In this document: piece by piece, positions 7,166-7,905 of the stretch
How positions within the stretch are numbered: the first letter of the stretch is position 1
Layout: every line of letters begins with the position of its first letter
Program-made: the position numbers and the translations under genes
Assembly: GCA_007116965.1 (NCBI GenBank)
Contig: SKHJ01000033.1
Location: 1-7,905 of the forward strand
Reading direction: 5' to 3'
Origin: Candidatus Kaiserbacteria bacterium
Lineage (GTDB): Bacteria > Patescibacteriota > Minisyncoccia > Phycocordibacterales > UBA918
DNA: 7,905 nt
Notes under the pieces: model-generated
The model's database searches: none
Told to the model about the DNA's origin: nothing
The model's input: only the letters and a program-made list of their open reading frames with translations

Positions 7166-7200
7166 TACAAAAATAAACAGCTGGTCACTTCCCTTGCTGT
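7166..7200 (-). terminator. Weak candidate terminator of the Nudix gene
   Basis: Read on the - strand, ACAGC (7200-7196) can pair with GCTGT (7181-7177) across a 14-base loop that contains the Nudix stop codon. A T-rich run, TTTATTTTTG, follows at once. The stem is only five pairs, so this is a tentative call; the position just at the gene end is what supports it. Confidence 0.3.
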
Positions 7201-7664
7201 ATATATGGTCGTACTGCCGCCAGCACGTCAATAAAGCCGGGTAATACATTCCATTCACTAACGGCATCTATATCTACCCAAGCATACTGCTCTGCCTCCC
7301 AGTCGAGCTCAATCTGGGACTTTGTTCTTGCGTCGTTTAGTCTAGCTAATATGGCGTGCACGATCCAGGTCTTATGATATTCAAGTGCCTCTTGGTGAAA
7401 GATGTTTGCCAATATCACCTCCCCCACTGCTGCCGTAGGTATGTTTGCCTCCTCAAGCAATTCTGAGTAGACTTTTTCTTTCAAACTCTGTTGGTCGTCA
7501 AGATACCCAGAGATCCCACTCCAATAACCAGGATACGTTCGCAAGACTTGGCTTCGTTGCACTAGTAATATTTCTCGCCCATATGCCAGCACAATATTTA
7601 TGACCGGTGCATATCGCACGTTGGTATAATCGACTTGTCCTGGTTTGGCTATAAAATTACTCAT
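7185..7664 (-). CDS. Nudix hydrolase with degenerate Nudix box
   Basis: Nudix enzymes hydrolyse a nucleoside diphosphate linked to another group, for example in nucleotide-pool cleaning; the substrate here is unknown. The 159-residue length is typical of a single Nudix domain. VINIVLAYGREILLVQRS is the usual first hairpin, and YPGYWSGISGY leads into the box. The consensus G-x5-E-x7-R-E-U-x-E-E-x-G-U appears as G53-x5-Q59-x7-S67-E68-L-L-E71-E72-A-N74-I75. The metal-binding E68, E71 and E72 remain, while the first Glu, the Arg and the second Gly are replaced. QYAWVDIDAV near residues 126-135 is a common C-terminal motif of the family. The gene is convergent to the operon on its left and codirectional with the IS30 remnant on its right. 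No Shine-Dalgarno sequence precedes the ATG, which sits in the loop of a predicted hairpin. Confidence 0.88.
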   Translation of the reverse strand: MSNFIAKPGQVDYTNVRYAPVINIVLAYGREILLVQRSQVLRTYPGYWSGISGYLDDQQSLKEKVYSELLEEANIPTAAVGEVILANIFHQEALEYHKTWIVHAILARLNDARTKSQIELDWEAEQYAWVDIDAVSEWNVLPGFIDVLAAVRPYIQQGK

Positions 7665-7676
7665 TTAGTGTAATTT
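7654..7676 (-). promoter_or_regulatory. Hairpin presenting the Nudix start codon in its loop
   Basis: On the - strand AAATTAC (7676-7670) and GTAATTT (7660-7654) form a perfect 7-pair inverted repeat with a 9-base loop, ACTAAATGA, that contains the start codon at 7664-7662. The stem is A/T-rich and so only moderately stable. It could affect initiation at this start, which lacks a ribosome site; that effect is inference. Confidence 0.4.
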
Positions 7677-7683
7677 GTTACCG

Positions 7684-7745
7684 TTGGGTGCTGGGTGGTC
7701 TGGTGAGACCAATATGATAGCATCTTGAGCGTCCGCTGCACCCAA
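7684..7745. repeat. Nested inverted repeats upstream of the Nudix gene
   Basis: An outer pair, TTGGGTGC (7684-7691) and GCACCCAA (7738-7745), is a perfect 8-base inverted repeat. Inside it TGGTCT (7696-7701) and AGACCA (7706-7711) form a 6-pair hairpin with a 4-base loop. There is no T-run next to the outer stem. It lies between the IS30 end and the Nudix start, in the leader of any transcript that enters from the IS. Confidence 0.55.
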
Positions 7746-7785
7746 GACAAGCACTTCGGACATAAACTTCCCCACTTGCTTCGGA

Positions 7786-7905
7786 GCTTGAATTCTAACC
7801 TGAGTTGCAACACAAGCTTTCATACACTTCTGCCGGTGTTTTCCAGCCCAGTGACTTCCGCGGGGTGTGGTTCATACGGTGCACCGTCTGGTCTAGTTGT
7901 GATTG
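7786..7905 (-). mobile_element. End of an IS30-family insertion sequence (cut by window edge)
   Basis: The right edge holds the transposase 3' end of an IS30-family element. The stretch 7786-7812, running from GCTTGAATTC to TTGCAACA and overlapping the transposase stop, resembles the terminal inverted repeats I recall for this family, so it is proposed as the IS end. The other terminal repeat is outside the window, so the boundary and any target duplication cannot be confirmed. The element would have inserted about 120 bases upstream of the Nudix start. Confidence 0.5.
7795..7905 (-). CDS. IS30-family transposase, C-terminal 36 residues only
   Basis: Reading leftwards from the window edge, an open frame encodes 36 residues and ends at TAG (7797-7795). 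The segment VHRMNHTPRKSLGWKTPAEV matches the conserved C-terminal motif of IS30-family DDE transposases (the NxRPRKxLGxxTPxE type). It follows the last acidic catalytic residue, so the DDE triad itself lies outside the window, and whether the gene is intact cannot be judged. The stop codon falls within the proposed terminal inverted repeat, as expected for a compact IS. Its orientation is towards the Nudix gene, so transcription reading out of the element would enter that gene. Confidence 0.8.
   Translation of the reverse strand, partial: QSQLDQTVHRMNHTPRKSLGWKTPAEVYESLCCNSG

Larger units (their letters stand above)
6582..7184. other. 603-base intergenic region between convergent genes
   Basis: No recognisable protein-coding gene or tRNA was found here on either strand. 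The left third (6588-6757) holds a terminator and overlapping inverted repeats, listed separately. The rest (about 6760-7184) is more A/T-rich, lacks long frames and contains a 14-base direct repeat. On the - strand a 43-codon frame (7033-7164) and a 17-codon frame (starting at 6826) both begin inside copies of that repeat and so share the start MSHNI. I do not recognise either peptide and treat them as unproven. The stretch may be decayed sequence or may hold a small RNA. Confidence 0.6.

Noticed and set aside
6582..7184. Possible tRNA, CRISPR array or riboswitch in the long intergenic region
   Set aside because: No cloverleaf arms with a T-loop signature, no regularly spaced repeats, and no known aptamer core were seen; the only recurring units are the short repeats reported.
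6669..7226. GCCGCCAGCAC occurs at 6669-6679 and 7216-7226
   Set aside because: An 11-base match in GC-rich sequence, one copy inside Nudix coding sequence (VLAA) and the other in the terminator stem; most likely coincidence.
7025..7234. 69-codon + strand frame
   Set aside because: No recognisable motif, no ribosome site, and it overlaps the end of the Nudix gene on the other strand.

Overview
The window looks like a piece of a bacterial genome with near-balanced base composition and densely packed genes. The + strand half is the end of a division and cell-wall (dcw) cluster: mraY (5' cut by the window edge), ftsW, murG, then gltX, a coiled-coil M23 peptidase and a short-type 6-phosphogluconate dehydrogenase homologue. 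All six genes run the same way with gaps of 20 bases or less, two of them overlap, and a GC-rich hairpin with a T6 tail after the last one fits the end of a single transcript. Three things point to the candidate phyla radiation (Patescibacteria, Parcubacteria-like): the divergent MraY signatures, a GluRS lacking the zinc-binding insertion, and starts almost without Shine-Dalgarno sequences. This assignment is inference from memory of family sequences, not a search result. TGA is used as an ordinary stop (ftsW, Nudix gene), so there is no sign of a recoded genome.

Layout: 1-692 mraY (partial); 697-1803 ftsW; 1824-2939 murG; 2923-4284 gltX; 4284-5621 M23 peptidase; 5634-6581 gnd-like; 6582-7184 non-coding, with a terminator, several inverted repeats and a 14-base direct repeat; 7185-7664 Nudix hydrolase on the - strand; 7665-7785 a short intergenic region with nested inverted repeats; about 7786-7905 the end of an IS30-family insertion sequence, with the transposase C-terminus on the - strand.

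Functionally, MraY makes lipid I, MurG converts it to lipid II, FtsW polymerises lipid II at the septum, and the exported M23 enzyme probably cuts peptidoglycan for remodelling or daughter separation. GltX (glutamyl-tRNA supply) and the dehydrogenase (sugar-phosphate or redox metabolism) are passengers or are co-regulated with growth. The right-hand 1.3 kb is accessory in character: a lone Nudix gene in reverse orientation beside an IS, with many short repeats.

I do not see a convincing undescribed multi-gene system. The best leads are active-site substitutions in the Gnd-like, MraY and Nudix proteins, the trimmed GluRS, and the repeat-rich stretch between the convergent genes.
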